The notes: a model not told the origin generated them from the sequence alone. Positions 8,612-19,057 are shown, counted from the first letter of the stretch. The stretch is DNA of 64,000 bases from Desulfopila sp. IMCC35008 (GCF_010646885.2 NZ_CP050700.1:1090001-1154000); one strand, 5' to 3'. Made by a program: numbers and translations.

Positions 8612-10270
8612 ATGATTCGAGCAAAGGTAAAAGAGCTTCTGGACAGTTGCTTCCAGAAAGGGATAGAAGAGGGGAAGTGGTCCGATAGCGGAGCAGGAAA
8701 GTTTACTGTTGAACTCCCCAAGCATAAGGGACAGGGCGACTTTGCCACAAATTTCGGCCTGGTGTTGGCCGGGATAGAAAAACGCAACCCCCGTGAGATT
8801 GCCCAGATTATTGGGGATATGCTCTGCGCACATGACGATCTTATAGAAAAGGTGGAGATTGCAGGGCCAGGTTTTGTGAATATCTTCATCCAAAAAGCCG
8901 TCTGGCGCAGTGTGATTGAAACTGTTCTTGAGGCTGGTGACGGTTTTGGCAAAGGAGATGTCGGTCAGGGACGTAAGGTGATTGTCGAATTTGTCAGTGC
9001 TAACCCAACCGGGCCTCTCTCCATCGGGCATGGTCGCCAGGCAATCCTCGGTGATTCTATTGCACGTTTGCTTGAAGCGACCGGGCATGATGTATTCCGG
9101 GAGTATTACTATAATGACGCGGGACGCCAGATGCGCGTTCTGGGTGAATCTACCAGGGCACGCTACCTGGAGCAACTAGGTCTTCCTTTTGAATTCCCTG
9201 AAGACGGTTATCAGGGTGACTATATCTCGGAGATCGGTCAGTTACTTGTCGATGAACATGGTGATTCTCTAAAAGATCATGAAGATGTTACCCCTTTTAA
9301 GGAACGGGCGGAAAAATACATTTTCAAAGATATTTCCGAAACCCTTGAACGCATGGGTATTGTTTTTGACAATTACTACAACGAGCGTTCCCTTTATGAG
9401 GACGGGCACATTGACGATGTGGTGAACGAGCTTCGTCAGAAAGGTCTGGTGTATGAGAAGGATGATGCTACCTGGTTTAAAACCACTGAATTCGGGCAGG
9501 AGCAGGACCGGGTAATAATCAAGAATACCGGGGAGCCGACGTACAGGCTACCGGATATGGCGTATCATCGGGAAAAATTCAAGCGTAATTTTGATTGGAT
9601 GGTCGATATCTTCGGTTCTGACCATATCGCAACAGTACCGGATGTGATGGCAGGAGTGAGGGCCCTCGGATACGATGATTCAAAGATTACGGTGGTGTTA
9701 CACCAGTTCGTTACCCTGATGAGGGACGGAAAACAGGTGAAGATGTCCACCAGGAAGGCGACCTTTATAACTGTGGATGAGTTGCTCGACGAAGTTGGGG
9801 TTGATGTAGTTCGGTTCTTTTTCATGATGAGAAAGGCGGATAGTCAGCTCGAATTTGACCTGGATCTGGCTACCAAGGAGAGTCAGGAAAACCCTGTTTA
9901 TTACGTACAATATGGTCATGCCAGGATGTGTTCAATCATCGAGCAGGCTGCGGCTAAGGGTATTCAGAATCTACCGTTTGAGCAAATAGATCAGGAATTA
10001 CTCGTGGAGCCGGAGGAGATGGAGTTACTGAAGACCATGTCACAGTTCCCTGGCCAGATTGAAAATGCCGCCTTGGACCTGGCACCACATAAGGTTATTT
10101 TTTACCTGATGGAACTGGCGGGGCAGTTTCACAGCTATTATAACAAACACAAGGTTATTACGGACGATATGGCTCTCAGCCAGGCTCGGCTCTGTCTCAT
10201 CACTGGGCTGCTCAGGGTTTTCCGGAATGGATTGACCGTGGCCGGTCTTTCGGCACCGGAAAAAATGTAG
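8612..10270 (+). CDS. argS: Arginyl-tRNA synthetase
   Basis: This class I aminoacyl-tRNA synthetase charges tRNA-Arg. The 552-residue product has the N-terminal additional tRNA-binding domain, the HIGH-equivalent SIGHGRQ (about 138-141), the KMSKS-equivalent KMSTR (about 377-381) and a C-terminal DALR anticodon-binding domain ending in SAPEKM. I chose the ATG at 8612 over an adjacent in-frame TTG at 8609. It sits between alr and a single-helix membrane protein gene, probably in one transcript. Confidence 0.97.
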   Translation: MIRAKVKELLDSCFQKGIEEGKWSDSGAGKFTVELPKHKGQGDFATNFGLVLAGIEKRNPREIAQIIGDMLCAHDDLIEKVEIAGPGFVNIFIQKAVWRSVIETVLEAGDGFGKGDVGQGRKVIVEFVSANPTGPLSIGHGRQAILGDSIARLLEATGHDVFREYYYNDAGRQMRVLGESTRARYLEQLGLPFEFPEDGYQGDYISEIGQLLVDEHGDSLKDHEDVTPFKERAEKYIFKDISETLERMGIVFDNYYNERSLYEDGHIDDVVNELRQKGLVYEKDDATWFKTTEFGQEQDRVIIKNTGEPTYRLPDMAYHREKFKRNFDWMVDIFGSDHIATVPDVMAGVRALGYDDSKITVVLHQFVTLMRDGKQVKMSTRKATFITVDELLDEVGVDVVRFFFMMRKADSQLEFDLDLATKESQENPVYYVQYGHARMCSIIEQAAAKGIQNLPFEQIDQELLVEPEEMELLKTMSQFPGQIENAALDLAPHKVIFYLMELAGQFHSYYNKHKVITDDMALSQARLCLITGLLRVFRNGLTVAGLSAPEKM

Positions 10271-10282
10271 GCGGAGCATTCC

Positions 10283-10534
10283 ATGGCCACACGGCGAAAG
10301 CCACCGGTAAAGAAGATTAAGTTCGAGCTCACCCGAAGTGGAGTCCTCGGTGTGGGAGTGGTTTGCTTCTGTATTTTTTTATGGATGTTTCTGTTAGGTG
10401 TCTGGGCAGGGCAGACAATGCTGCTTCCCCCGATACAAGACAGGGGCATTGAAAAGCAGGCATCCGCGAGTGGTTCAGCTAAAAACGTTCCCCATATCGA
10501 GGCCGAAGCACACAAGAAGATTTTTAAAAAATAG
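10283..10534 (+). CDS. Short single-pass membrane protein
   Basis: This 83-residue protein has a basic N-terminus (MATRRKPPVKKIKFELTR), one transmembrane segment (about residues 20-42) and a short polar C-terminal tail predicted to lie in the periplasm. The layout resembles the membrane anchor of SPOR-domain proteins that often follow argS in related bacteria, but no SPOR domain is present. It may be a truncated relative or a separate short protein (inference). It starts 12 bp after argS. Confidence 0.65.
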   Translation: MATRRKPPVKKIKFELTRSGVLGVGVVCFCIFLWMFLLGVWAGQTMLLPPIQDRGIEKQASASGSAKNVPHIEAEAHKKIFKK

Positions 10535-10578
10535 TGATTGGTCTGAAGAAAGGTTTCAACCTGTTGCTGTTTTCTGGG

Positions 10579-10608
10579 TTGTACGAAACGAAGATATCCC
10601 ACTAATAC
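10579..10608 (+). promoter_or_regulatory. candidate promoter for secA
   Basis: TTGTAC (10579-10584) and TAATAC (10603-10608) are separated by 18 bp and lie shortly before the secA start. The match is moderate. Confidence 0.35.
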
Positions 10609-10635
10609 TGTAACCATTACACGTGACCACATATC

Positions 10636-13185
10636 ATGATCGGAAAAGTTCTTACCAAGGTGTTCGGAAGTAAAAACGACCGGGTTCTCAAACAGATAAA
10701 TCCCATTGTCCAGCGGATCAATGAACTGGAAAATTCTATTCAGCCCCTCTCGGACGAGGAACTGGCAGCCAAGACGGTGGAGTTCAGAGAGCGGTATGAG
10801 AAAGGTGAAACACTCGATGAGCTGCTTCCCGAGGCTTTTGCAGTCGTCCGTGAGGGGGCGAAGCGGGTATTGGGTGAGCGTCACTATGATGTTCAGCTGG
10901 TCGGTGGTGTGATACTGCATCAGGGTAAAATCGCTGAGATGAAAACTGGCGAGGGAAAGACCCTTACCTCGACCCTGGCCGTTTACCTCAATGCGATAAC
11001 AGGTAAGGGCGTCCATGTTGTAACGGTCAACGATTACCTGGCAAAACGTGATGCTGAGTGGATGGGTCAGGTTTACGAGTTTCTCGGGATGACAGTAGGC
11101 AAAATCGTTCATGGTATGGACGATAAAGAACGTCAAGAGGCCTATGGCGCAGACGTAACGTATGCGACCAATAATGAACTCGGTTTTGACTATCTGCGAG
11201 ACAACATGAAATTTGAGCTGGAAGATTTCTGCCAGCGTGGATTTAATTTTGCCATCGTCGATGAGGTGGATTCCATTCTTATAGATGAAGCGAGAACACC
11301 GCTCATCATCTCCGGACCCGCCGATATCTCTACAGAGCTGTACGGTAATGTCAATCGTATCATCCCGAGATTCAAGGAAGGTGAGCATTACGTAATTGAT
11401 GAAAAGGCCAGGCAGGTCAGTCTTACCGATGAGGGTATCGCCCTCGGTGAAGAAATGCTTAAAGTGGAGAACCTCTACGACCCTTCCAATATCGAACATC
11501 TGCATCACCTCAATCAGGCGATGAAAGCGCACACCTTGTTCAAAAGGGATGTCGATTATATTGTCAACAACGGTCAGGTTGTGATCGTCGATGAGTTTAC
11601 CGGTCGTACCATGGAGGGCCGCCGTTATTCGGATGGGCTGCACCAGGCTCTGGAGGCAAAGGAAGGCGTCAAGATTGAGCGAGAGAATCAGACCATGGCC
11701 TCGATCACTTTTCAGAACTACTTCCGGATGTATGACAAGCTGGCGGGTATGACTGGTACGGCCGATACGGAGGCTCCTGAATTTAAGAAAATTTACGATT
11801 TGGACGTGGTGGTGATGCCTACCAATATGCCCATGGTTCGTGATGATTATGCCGACGTTATCTACAAAAACGAGGCGGCAAAATATCGGGCTGTTGTTCG
11901 TGAAATTAAGGATATGTATGAAGCAGGGCGACCAGTTCTGGTTGGTACGATCTCAATTGATGTCTCCGAAAAGATTGCCGGTATGCTTAAAAAAGAGAAG
12001 ATTGCTCATGAGGTTTTAAACGCTAAACACCATGAACGTGAGGCGGAAATTATTGCCAATGCCGGTCAAAGAGGCAAGGTGACAATTGCCACCAATATGG
12101 CCGGTAGAGGTACAGACATTAAATTAGGCGAGGGTGTTGTCGAGGCAGGCGGTCTGCATATTCTCGGTACCTCCCGACACGAATCTCGCCGTATTGATAA
12201 CCAGCTTCGTGGCCGTGCAGGCCGCCAGGGAGACCCCGGATCTTCAAGATTCTTTCTCTCGCTTGAAGATGATCTGTTGCGGATCTTCGGTTCCGATCGG
12301 ATTTCCGGTATTATGAACAAACTCGGTATGGAAGAAGATGAGCCGATTGAGCATTCCATGATCTCCAAGGCCATTGAAAATGCCCAGCGAAAGGTTGAGG
12401 GGCATAACTTCGATATCAGAAAGCACTTGCTTGAGTATGATGACGTCATGAACAAGCAACGTGAAGTGATTTACCAGCAACGTCGTGAGATACTCGAAAA
12501 CGATGATGTGGCCGGTGTGGTACAGGATATGATAGGTGATACGGTCGCAACTATTGTTTCCGAATATTATCAGGATCGTGTTGATTCTGAGGAATGGGAC
12601 TGGGACGGGTACCGTGAGCGGCTCATAGAGGCTTTCAATATTGACCGTACCGTCGAAGAGGACAAGAGGGCTGATCTGAACGAAGAGGATCTGCATGCCA
12701 TGACAACCGAGTTTGCCCGACAGGCCTATGCGGATCAGGAAAAACGAAATGGGTTGGAAAATCAACGTCAGATCGAAAAAATTCTTCTGCTGCAGATAGT
12801 TGATGCAAGCTGGAAAGATCATCTGCTCTCAATGGATCACCTGAAAGAAGGAATCGGACTCCGCGGCTATGGGCAGAAGAACCCGCTGAATGAGTATAAA
12901 CGGGAAGGGTTCGAACTGTTCAATGGCTTGATGGAGGGGATTAAAAACCAGGTCGTTTCCAACCTGATGCGGGTGCGGATCATGCAGGAAGATGATGTGG
13001 AGAAGCTTGAGGAAGAGCGTCGCCGTAAAAAAGAACAGGAATTGGCCATGAACAAAGCTGCCTCCGGCAAAGAGCTTGAGGAGGACAAAACCGTCAAACG
13101 TGACGGGGATAAAATCGGTCGTAATGCTGCCTGTCCATGTGGCTCAGGAAAGAAATACAAAAGGTGCTGCGGTAAGACAAGCTGA
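10636..13185 (+). CDS. secA: Preprotein translocase ATPase SecA
   Basis: This motor ATPase drives secretory proteins through SecYEG at the inner membrane. The 849-residue protein has Walker [10 protein letters not shown] (about 102-110), [19 protein letters not shown], the preprotein cross-linking domain, NBD2 with [13 protein letters not shown] and [10 protein letters not shown], the helical scaffold and wing domains, and a C-terminal zinc-binding tail [13 protein letters not shown] that contacts SecB or phospholipids. Length is normal. A strong bidirectional terminator follows it. Confidence 0.98.
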   Translation: MIGKVLTKVFGSKNDRVLKQINPIVQRINELENSIQPLSDEELAAKTVEFRERYEKGETLDELLPEAFAVVREGAKRVLGERHYDVQLVGGVILHQGKIAEMKTGEGKTLTSTLAVYLNAITGKGVHVVTVNDYLAKRDAEWMGQVYEFLGMTVGKIVHGMDDKERQEAYGADVTYATNNELGFDYLRDNMKFELEDFCQRGFNFAIVDEVDSILIDEARTPLIISGPADISTELYGNVNRIIPRFKEGEHYVIDEKARQVSLTDEGIALGEEMLKVENLYDPSNIEHLHHLNQAMKAHTLFKRDVDYIVNNGQVVIVDEFTGRTMEGRRYSDGLHQALEAKEGVKIERENQTMASITFQNYFRMYDKLAGMTGTADTEAPEFKKIYDLDVVVMPTNMPMVRDDYADVIYKNEAAKYRAVVREIKDMYEAGRPVLVGTISIDVSEKIAGMLKKEKIAHEVLNAKHHEREAEIIANAGQRGKVTIATNMAGRGTDIKLGEGVVEAGGLHILGTSRHESRRIDNQLRGRAGRQGDPGSSRFFLSLEDDLLRIFGSDRISGIMNKLGMEEDEPIEHSMISKAIENAQRKVEGHNFDIRKHLLEYDDVMNKQREVIYQQRREILENDDVAGVVQDMIGDTVATIVSEYYQDRVDSEEWDWDGYRERLIEAFNIDRTVEEDKRADLNEEDLHAMTTEFARQAYADQEKRNGLENQRQIEKILLLQIVDASWKDHLLSMDHLKEGIGLRGYGQKNPLNEYKREGFELFNGLMEGIKNQVVSNLMRVRIMQEDDVEKLEEERRRKKEQELAMNKAASGKELEEDKTVKRDGDKIGRNAACPCGSGKKYKRCCGKTS

Positions 13186-13221
13186 TTAGGGTCGTTACCA
13201 ATCCCTGTTTGTCATAAGTTA

Positions 13222-13259
13222 AAAGGCGGTGAGGGTGTTGCTTCTTACCGCCTTTGTTG
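13222..13259. terminator. Bidirectional terminator between secA and ppk2
   Basis: Arms AAAGGCGGT (13222-13230) and ACCGCCTTT (13247-13255) form the stem. T-rich tails occur on both strands (TTTGTTGTTT on plus, TTTTAACTT on minus), which fits two convergent genes. Confidence 0.8.
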
Positions 13260-13280
13260 TTTCATTCCGACACCATACTT

Positions 13281-14189
13281 CTAGCCCCGCAATTTCTCCG
13301 GGTGCATCAGCATTTCTTCCATATGCCGAATTTCTTCAATGCCTGAGATAATAACCTCATTGTTTGGTTCGAGTTCATCGGCGGGTGCCTTATTGTCATA
13401 TTCCATGGATGAAAGGATGAATTTCATGCAGTTAATGCGGGCCATCTTTTTATTGTCAGAGCGGATAATGGTCCAGGGGGCGATGGTCCGGTTGGTTTCT
13501 GTCAGCATCTGGAATTTGCGTATCGAATATTGATTCCAGTAGTCCTGGGCAAGATTGTCGACGGGAGAGAGTTTGTACTGTTTTAACGGATCGGTTTTTC
13601 GTGATTCAAACCGTTCTTTCTGGACATCTTTGGAAACGGAGAAATAAAATTTAAAAAGTCGGATGCCGTCCTTCGCCAGCATTTCTTCAAGCATCGGGAC
13701 ATCTTTTAAAAACCTCTTATTCTGCTCATCTGTACAGAATTCCATAACTGGCTCCACCATGGCCCGGTTATACCAGCTTCGATCGAATATTACAAATTCA
13801 CCAGCTGACGGCAGGTGGTCGACATAGCGTTGAAAGTACCACTGGCTTGATTCAGTTTCGTTCGGTTTGGCAAGGGCGACTACCCGGGTATTTCGAGGAT
13901 TGAGATGGGCGGTTATCCTTTTGATGGTGCCCCCCTTACCGGCCGCATCCCGTCCTTCAAAAATAGCGAGAACTCGCTCTCCGGTCTCCTTCATGGTGTT
14001 CTGCAGTTTCATCAGTTCAATCTGCAGCTTCTTTAATTCTATCTCATACTTAAGGTGGCTGTTTTTGATCCAGACAGCCGTCTTATTATTGCCTTCCTTC
14101 GTGTTTCGATTTTTTGCAGCCGTTCCTTCCAGTAAGCGCATCTCCTTGGCAGACTCGGAATTGTCTTTCTTCTGATTTTTTTTGGCCAT
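13281..14189 (-). CDS. ppk2: Polyphosphate kinase 2 family protein (first paralogue)
   Basis: PPK2 enzymes transfer phosphate between polyphosphate and nucleotides; most favour making ATP or GTP from polyphosphate. The 302-residue product has Walker A FEGRDAAGKGG (about 78-87), FDRSWYNRAMVEP (Walker B/Asp136 region), and the lid SRKTDPLKQYKLSPVD. A charged N-terminal extension of about 40 residues precedes the domain. A good ribosome binding site (AAGGAG) sits before the ATG. It lies 47 bp downstream of a second PPK2 on the same strand. The two proteins are clearly diverged, especially at the N-terminus, so they may differ in substrate (mono- versus diphosphates), which I cannot decide from sequence. 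Confidence 0.93.
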   Translation of the reverse strand: MAKKNQKKDNSESAKEMRLLEGTAAKNRNTKEGNNKTAVWIKNSHLKYEIELKKLQIELMKLQNTMKETGERVLAIFEGRDAAGKGGTIKRITAHLNPRNTRVVALAKPNETESSQWYFQRYVDHLPSAGEFVIFDRSWYNRAMVEPVMEFCTDEQNKRFLKDVPMLEEMLAKDGIRLFKFYFSVSKDVQKERFESRKTDPLKQYKLSPVDNLAQDYWNQYSIRKFQMLTETNRTIAPWTIIRSDNKKMARINCMKFILSSMEYDNKAPADELEPNNEVIISGIEEIRHMEEMLMHPEKLRG

Positions 14190-14236
14190 ACTATTCTCCT
14201 TGTCTGGTTATCTTTATGAGGCTATGCGTTCTTGGT

Positions 14237-15214
14237 CTATCTAAGTGGGGAACCAAATTTTTTCTTCTCCTGCATCATTTTTTTAAGCTCAATATTGCCA
14301 GGGATAACTACGTCCGGGTCCACGTCAAAGTTGAGAGTTCTTGATCGTCCGACATAGCGTATCGAGTTGAGGATGAGTTTCATCGTCTCACGACGGGCGA
14401 GATGTTTATTGTCTGAGCGGACGACCCACCATCTTGAATTCTCGGTGTGGGTCTTCTGTAAAAGGATTCTTTTTTTCTCGGTAAACTCGTCCCACAACTC
14501 CTGAGCCTGGAGATCCACCTCGCTCAGTTTCCATTGGCGTAATGGATCGTTTTTGCGTCGTTCGAACCTCCTGGCCTGCTCATCTTTGGAAACAGAAAAA
14601 TAGAGTTTGAGCAGGATGGTTTTGCCAGCATCAAGGATAAAGTTTTCCTCGTAACTGTTTACTTTTTTTAAGAACCGCTTGTACTGTGCGTCCGAACAGA
14701 ATCCCATGATCGGTTCCACCATGGCCCTATTGTACCAGCTACGGTCAAAGAGGACAATTTCACCTGCGTGGGGAAATTGTTCAATATATCTTTTAATATG
14801 CAGCTCAGTGCGCTGGATCTCGTTGGGTTTTCCCAGGGCGACAACACGATAACGCTTTTCGTTCATGTACCGGGTTACCCTTCGGATGGTCCCTCCTTTA
14901 CCGGATGCATCGCGCCCGTCGAAAAGAATGATCATTTTCTTACCGGTTCGTTCCAGGTGGTGCTGCATTTTTATGAGTTCTGCCTGGTACGGTTTGAGCT
15001 CCTCGGCATAATAATACTTCAGCAGGGCTGCTTCGACGATCTCTTCCTTGTGGCTGTCGGTGAGAACGGAGGCGATGGCCTGGCTGATATCGGAAGGTGT
15101 CTGTTTTTTGAGTTTCGAGTCCCGGTTTCTCACCAGTTCTCTAATAACAGAGGTAGTGGTGCGATCATATTCGAAGGAATCGTTGGGCACTGTTTTTGAC
15201 TTCTTGGCTACCAT
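14237..15214 (-). CDS. ppk2: Polyphosphate kinase 2 family protein (second paralogue)
   Basis: This 325-residue PPK2 has Walker A FDGRDASGKGG (about 98-108), FDRSWYNRAMVEP (about 156-168) and the lid ERRKNDPLRQWKLSEVD. It carries an extra helical N-terminal region (about 1-75) compared with its downstream paralogue, with SDISQAIASVLTDSHKEEIVEAALLKYYYAEELKPYQ. It is the first gene of the minus-strand pair and is preceded by GGAG and a well-matched promoter at 15299-15327. Function as for the paralogue: reversible phosphate transfer from polyphosphate. Confidence 0.93.
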   Translation of the reverse strand: MVAKKSKTVPNDSFEYDRTTTSVIRELVRNRDSKLKKQTPSDISQAIASVLTDSHKEEIVEAALLKYYYAEELKPYQAELIKMQHHLERTGKKMIILFDGRDASGKGGTIRRVTRYMNEKRYRVVALGKPNEIQRTELHIKRYIEQFPHAGEIVLFDRSWYNRAMVEPIMGFCSDAQYKRFLKKVNSYEENFILDAGKTILLKLYFSVSKDEQARRFERRKNDPLRQWKLSEVDLQAQELWDEFTEKKRILLQKTHTENSRWWVVRSDNKHLARRETMKLILNSIRYVGRSRTLNFDVDPDVVIPGNIELKKMMQEKKKFGSPLR

Positions 15215-15298
15215 TAGTTACAACTCCGTTAAAAACGTGGACGTGATTATTAGGTATTCGTTAGGAATGTGTTGGGGATCTGTGTCTATTTACTTAAT

Positions 15299-15327
15299 AT
15301 GATAGGTGAAAATATAATCTATTGCAA
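15299..15327 (-). promoter_or_regulatory. Promoter for the ppk2 pair
   Basis: Read on the minus strand, TTGCAA (15327-15322), a 17-bp spacer and TATCAT (15304-15299) make a good sigma70-type match about 85 bp before the start of the second ppk2. Confidence 0.55.
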
Positions 15328-15331
15328 TCAA

Positions 15332-16075
15332 TCAATTCAGCTTTCGGCCTGTTTTAAACATATCCTCATAGATCTGAGGTAGCTGGTGTTTCCGCAAACC
15401 TGAAATGACGGCATCGATATTGTAGGGAATTCTGAAATGGCGTACCTCAATTGAGTTGGCAGACACTTCCAGGACGGCACAGCTTGCCGCTGGATCGCCG
15501 TCAAACATCCTGCCGACGGAGCCGGGATTGATAAAATGTGTTTGTCCCACGCTTAGATGGTAGGGTGTATGGGAGTGTCCGGTGACGATCACCCTATACG
15601 GATACTCCCGGGCTAGATCTTCAAACCGATTCTGTTCGGTGGTGTCGAACAGGAATTCGTGGGGTCTGGCAGGGCTGCCGTGGAAGATCCCGATGGTTGA
15701 TGAATGGTAGCTGCTCCCATCTATTTTCCAGGGAAGATCAAGTGAAGCCTTGATGGGCAGAGAGCCGATATATGAACTGTTTTTCATGCTGAGTTGATTT
15801 GCACAGACCCGGTACATAATCAGTTTTTCAGGTTTGGATGGTTTCTTAAAGGTTTTGCCACTGAGTAGTTTGATAACCTTCTTGTCGGTGTTGCCAAGTA
15901 TGGAAATTGCCCTGTGCTGTTGCAGCCAGTTGAGTGTTTTGTTGGGAAACGGGCCATAGACTAGAGAGTCGCCGCAGTTGATGATGTGGTCGAAGGCGGA
16001 GGGCTCCAGACGTTGGGCAACCGCCTCCAGAGCCGGATAATTGCCGTGGATGTCTGAGATGAGCAGTATTTCCAT
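15332..16075 (-). CDS. Metallophosphoesterase (YfcE/MJ0936-like)
   Basis: This 247-residue calcineurin-like phosphoesterase carries all metal-binding blocks: ISDIHGNYPALEAV (D-x-H), NCGDSLVYGPFP (GD), LGNTDKKV (GNTD in place of GNHD), VTGHSHTPYHL (GHxH) and FINPGSVGR. Relatives hydrolyse cyclic nucleotides or other phosphodiesters, but the substrate is not predictable here. No signal peptide is seen, so it should be cytoplasmic. It is 2 bp downstream of the cardiolipin synthase gene and probably co-transcribed with it. Confidence 0.88.
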   Translation of the reverse strand: MEILLISDIHGNYPALEAVAQRLEPSAFDHIINCGDSLVYGPFPNKTLNWLQQHRAISILGNTDKKVIKLLSGKTFKKPSKPEKLIMYRVCANQLSMKNSSYIGSLPIKASLDLPWKIDGSSYHSSTIGIFHGSPARPHEFLFDTTEQNRFEDLAREYPYRVIVTGHSHTPYHLSVGQTHFINPGSVGRMFDGDPAASCAVLEVSANSIEVRHFRIPYNIDAVISGLRKHQLPQIYEDMFKTGRKLN

Positions 16076-16077
16076 GA

Positions 16078-17607
16078 TTATAACAGAGGCCCTATCAGGA
16101 GTACCGCGTTCTCCTTGAATTTCTCGAAAACGGAACGCTGGGAGAATGTATCGATGTCAAGTCGACTTGAGGAGGCAATGTAGCGTAGCTGTATTGTTTG
16201 TATATCCCGGCATACATCCCGGTCGTATATAACAAGGGTTGTCTCGAAATTGAGCCAGAAACTTCGCATGTCGAGATTGACTGAGCCAAACATGGCGAAA
16301 TCCCCATCGACAGTAATAGTTTTTGAGTGGAGGAATCCATCCTGGAAACGGTAGATTTTCACCCCTGCCTCACATAGTTTCTCAAACCGTGCCCTGGCAC
16401 CATATTCCGCCAGCTTTGAGTCGTTTTTGGCCGGTATGATAATTGTTACCTCCACACCGCGGAAGGCTGCAGATTCAAGTGCGGCCAGCAACGCCTCGTC
16501 GGGGATAAAATAGGGTGTCGTAAGGATCAGCTGTTTACGGGCAGCATAGATGGTTGTCAACAACATGGAGTGGATTGCATCGGGTGCAAAACCGGGTCCT
16601 GAAGGAACGACTTGAACAGCAACGTCTCCTTCTAAGGGGGGACTGTGGATGTCAGCGATTCGGCGTACTGTATCGATGTCTTCGAGCAGGGAGCGCATCT
16701 CAAAACGGTCGCTGTTTGTTTCAAGGAACCAGTCGCTTATGAAGGTGCCTGCGAGAGTCTCGACCACAGGCCCACGGATGCGCACCATGACATCTACCCA
16801 GCTGCCGACTCCCGTACCTTTCTTAAAGAATCTCGGGTCCGCCATGTTCTGGCTACCCGTATAGGCTATTTTCCCGTCAATGATGACGACTTTGCGGTGA
16901 TTACGGATATCTATCCTGGCCCGGAAAACCTTGATAAGACCAGCGGGCAGGGCGGTCTGGATGCGGATACCTGCCTCTTGCATCTTTTTGGCTGTCGGGC
17001 TCGCCAGAAAAGACCTGCTGCCAAGGTCGTCAAGAAGTAATCGGCAGGTGACTCCACGTTCGGCAGCACCCATCAGGGCATCAGTTACACGGTCCACCTG
17101 CCCGCCTTCTTCCCAGATATAAAACTGCAGGTGACAGGTGGATTGGGCCTGATCAATGTCGTTTATGATTGAGGTGATGATGGTATCCGATGTGTCAAGC
17201 AGTTCAAGTTGGTTACCGTCCATGGCCGGTAAGCCGGTCAGGCGACGGGCCAGGTTATGTAGTGGGCGGCATTCGATGTTATACCCCTGCCAGTTTACCG
17301 GGGCTCTTCCCTCCAGTGTTTCCAGCCAGTGCTGGTAGTGTGCAGAGGAATCCTTGATGCGTGCGGCTCGTCTGTCTGAAATCCTGTTCTCACCGAACAA
17401 CAGGTATATGAATGCGCCGAATATAGGAAAAAGAAGGATGACGATAAGCCAGGCAAAAGATACCCCATAGGATCTGCGCCGCATGATGACCCGTGTTGAA
17501 AGGCCGATTCGGATCAGAAGGTCGGTAATCAGAAAAATCGTTGAAAATATCGAATAGCTCGAGCCGCTTGTTTCCACGATGCAATCACCTGGTGTACGAG
17601 GGAGCAA
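16078..17607 (-). CDS. cls: Cardiolipin synthase (phospholipase D family)
   Basis: This enzyme joins two phosphatidylglycerol molecules to cardiolipin plus glycerol at the inner membrane. The 509-residue protein has two N-terminal transmembrane segments (about 18-34 and 50-70) and two HKD motifs, NHRKVVIIDGKIAYTGSQN and LHSKTITVDGDFAMFGSVN, the hallmark of PLD-type Cls. The usual R-S-F-W-x-N-F-E block follows the second motif. It is the first gene of a two-gene minus-strand unit and is divergent from argJ. Confidence 0.93.
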   Translation of the reverse strand: MLPRTPGDCIVETSGSSYSIFSTIFLITDLLIRIGLSTRVIMRRRSYGVSFAWLIVILLFPIFGAFIYLLFGENRISDRRAARIKDSSAHYQHWLETLEGRAPVNWQGYNIECRPLHNLARRLTGLPAMDGNQLELLDTSDTIITSIINDIDQAQSTCHLQFYIWEEGGQVDRVTDALMGAAERGVTCRLLLDDLGSRSFLASPTAKKMQEAGIRIQTALPAGLIKVFRARIDIRNHRKVVIIDGKIAYTGSQNMADPRFFKKGTGVGSWVDVMVRIRGPVVETLAGTFISDWFLETNSDRFEMRSLLEDIDTVRRIADIHSPPLEGDVAVQVVPSGPGFAPDAIHSMLLTTIYAARKQLILTTPYFIPDEALLAALESAAFRGVEVTIIIPAKNDSKLAEYGARARFEKLCEAGVKIYRFQDGFLHSKTITVDGDFAMFGSVNLDMRSFWLNFETTLVIYDRDVCRDIQTIQLRYIASSSRLDIDTFSQRSVFEKFKENAVLLIGPLL

Positions 17608-17863
17608 GGATGTATAAATAAACTATTAAATGAATTTTAAAGTAATATTGACTTATTGCAAGTGTTTGCTTTTAGACTAGCACAATCGGATCGTTAAATG
17701 CTAGACTGTATGTCATATGGCCAGTGTACTGTGTTGTTGGCGCTGGCACAGTGGGTATTAGGGAAGCAGGCTATCTGGTAAGTTAATTATACAGTTGCTA
17801 CTTTTTATTTCGGATGCATTGATGCGATTATTATTGAATACAACAGGGTAAGGAAAGGAAAAT

Positions 17864-19048
17864 ATGGGAGTGAAAGGTTTTTTGACTTCTGCGATTGCAG
17901 CGGGTATCCGCTATGCGGATCGACTGGATCTGGGGCTCATCTATAGTGAGAAACCGGCCGTGACGGCAGGTGTTTTTACTACCAATCAGGTGAAAGCTGC
18001 TCCTGTAGTCCTCGACATAGAGAGGCTGAAACAGGGGCATGCCCAGGCGATCCTGGTCAACAGCGGTTGTGCCAATGCATGTACTGGCAAGGAAGGAACG
18101 GCCGCAGCAATGCGTACCAGTGAGCTACTGTCCGAAACACTCGGTATTCCGGATGAAATGATTCAACTCTCATCCACCGGGGTGATCGGTGAGCAACTGA
18201 ACGTCAAGGCCTTTGAAGATAATATAAGGCAACTGGTCGAAAATCTTGGGCCGGATAACTTTGACGATGTGGCTCAGGCAATAATGACGACGGATACTGT
18301 ACCGAAGGTCGTGTGCCGAACCATTGAGATTGGTGGCAAGAAGGTTGAGCTGATGGGCATGGCCAAGGGGGCAGGTATGATAATGCCTAACATGGCGACC
18401 ATGCTTTCTTTTGTTATCACTGATGCCCAGATTGGTTTTCCGGAGTTGCACACCAGCCTGATCAACAGTGTGCAGCGTACCTTTAACAGGATCACTATCG
18501 ATGGCGATACCAGTACCAATGATATGGTACTGGTAATGGCCAATGGCAATGCTGATAATCCGTGGATTGATGAAGAGGCGGAGGAAAACAGGCAGATCTT
18601 TGAGGATGCACTGGAGTCCATACTCAAGGAGTTGGCGCTCATGATAGTATCCGATGGTGAAGGTGCCACCAAATGTATTACAGTAAGGGTGTGCGGAGCG
18701 AAGGAAGAGGAAGATGCCGAGCAGATGGCCCGAACCATTGCCAACTCTGCCCTGGTGAAAACCGCATTTTTTGGTGAAGATGCAAACTGGGGGCGGATAA
18801 TTGCCGCCATGGGTCGGTCAGGGGTCCGATTTAACCCGGAAACGGTTGATATGGCCTTTAATGATGTGGTCATCGTCAAAAACGGTGTTGCGGTGAGTAA
18901 GGATGCGGAGTCAAGGGCAGGCGAGGTATTGAAGAAGAAAAATTTTACTGTCAGTATCGATCTGAAGGAGGGGAGTGGTTGCGAGGAGATCTATACCAGT
19001 GATTTCTCCGTTGATTATGTCAAGATTAATGCGGATTACAGATCGTAG
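17864..19048 (+). CDS. argJ: Glutamate N-acetyltransferase / N-acetylglutamate synthase ArgJ
   Basis: This enzyme recycles acetyl groups from N-acetylornithine to glutamate in arginine synthesis. The 394-residue precursor autocleaves before the Thr of the NMATMLSF motif (Thr179) to give alpha and beta chains. Other family blocks are VNSGCANACTG, the oxyanion-hole STGVIG and ITIDGDTSTNDMV. Ribosome binding site AAGGAAAGG precedes the ATG. The upstream gap (17608-17863) contains TTGACT (17648-17653) with only a weak -10, so the promoter is uncertain. It leads the long plus-strand gene run. Confidence 0.96.
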   Translation: MGVKGFLTSAIAAGIRYADRLDLGLIYSEKPAVTAGVFTTNQVKAAPVVLDIERLKQGHAQAILVNSGCANACTGKEGTAAAMRTSELLSETLGIPDEMIQLSSTGVIGEQLNVKAFEDNIRQLVENLGPDNFDDVAQAIMTTDTVPKVVCRTIEIGGKKVELMGMAKGAGMIMPNMATMLSFVITDAQIGFPELHTSLINSVQRTFNRITIDGDTSTNDMVLVMANGNADNPWIDEEAEENRQIFEDALESILKELALMIVSDGEGATKCITVRVCGAKEEEDAEQMARTIANSALVKTAFFGEDANWGRIIAAMGRSGVRFNPETVDMAFNDVVIVKNGVAVSKDAESRAGEVLKKKNFTVSIDLKEGSGCEEIYTSDFSVDYVKINADYRS

Positions 19049-19057
19049 GAAGAAAAC

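Noticed and set aside
10138..11643. 501-residue open frame antisense to argS end and secA start
   Set aside because: It overlaps well-supported argS and secA codons and shows no recognisable domain; a long shadow frame.
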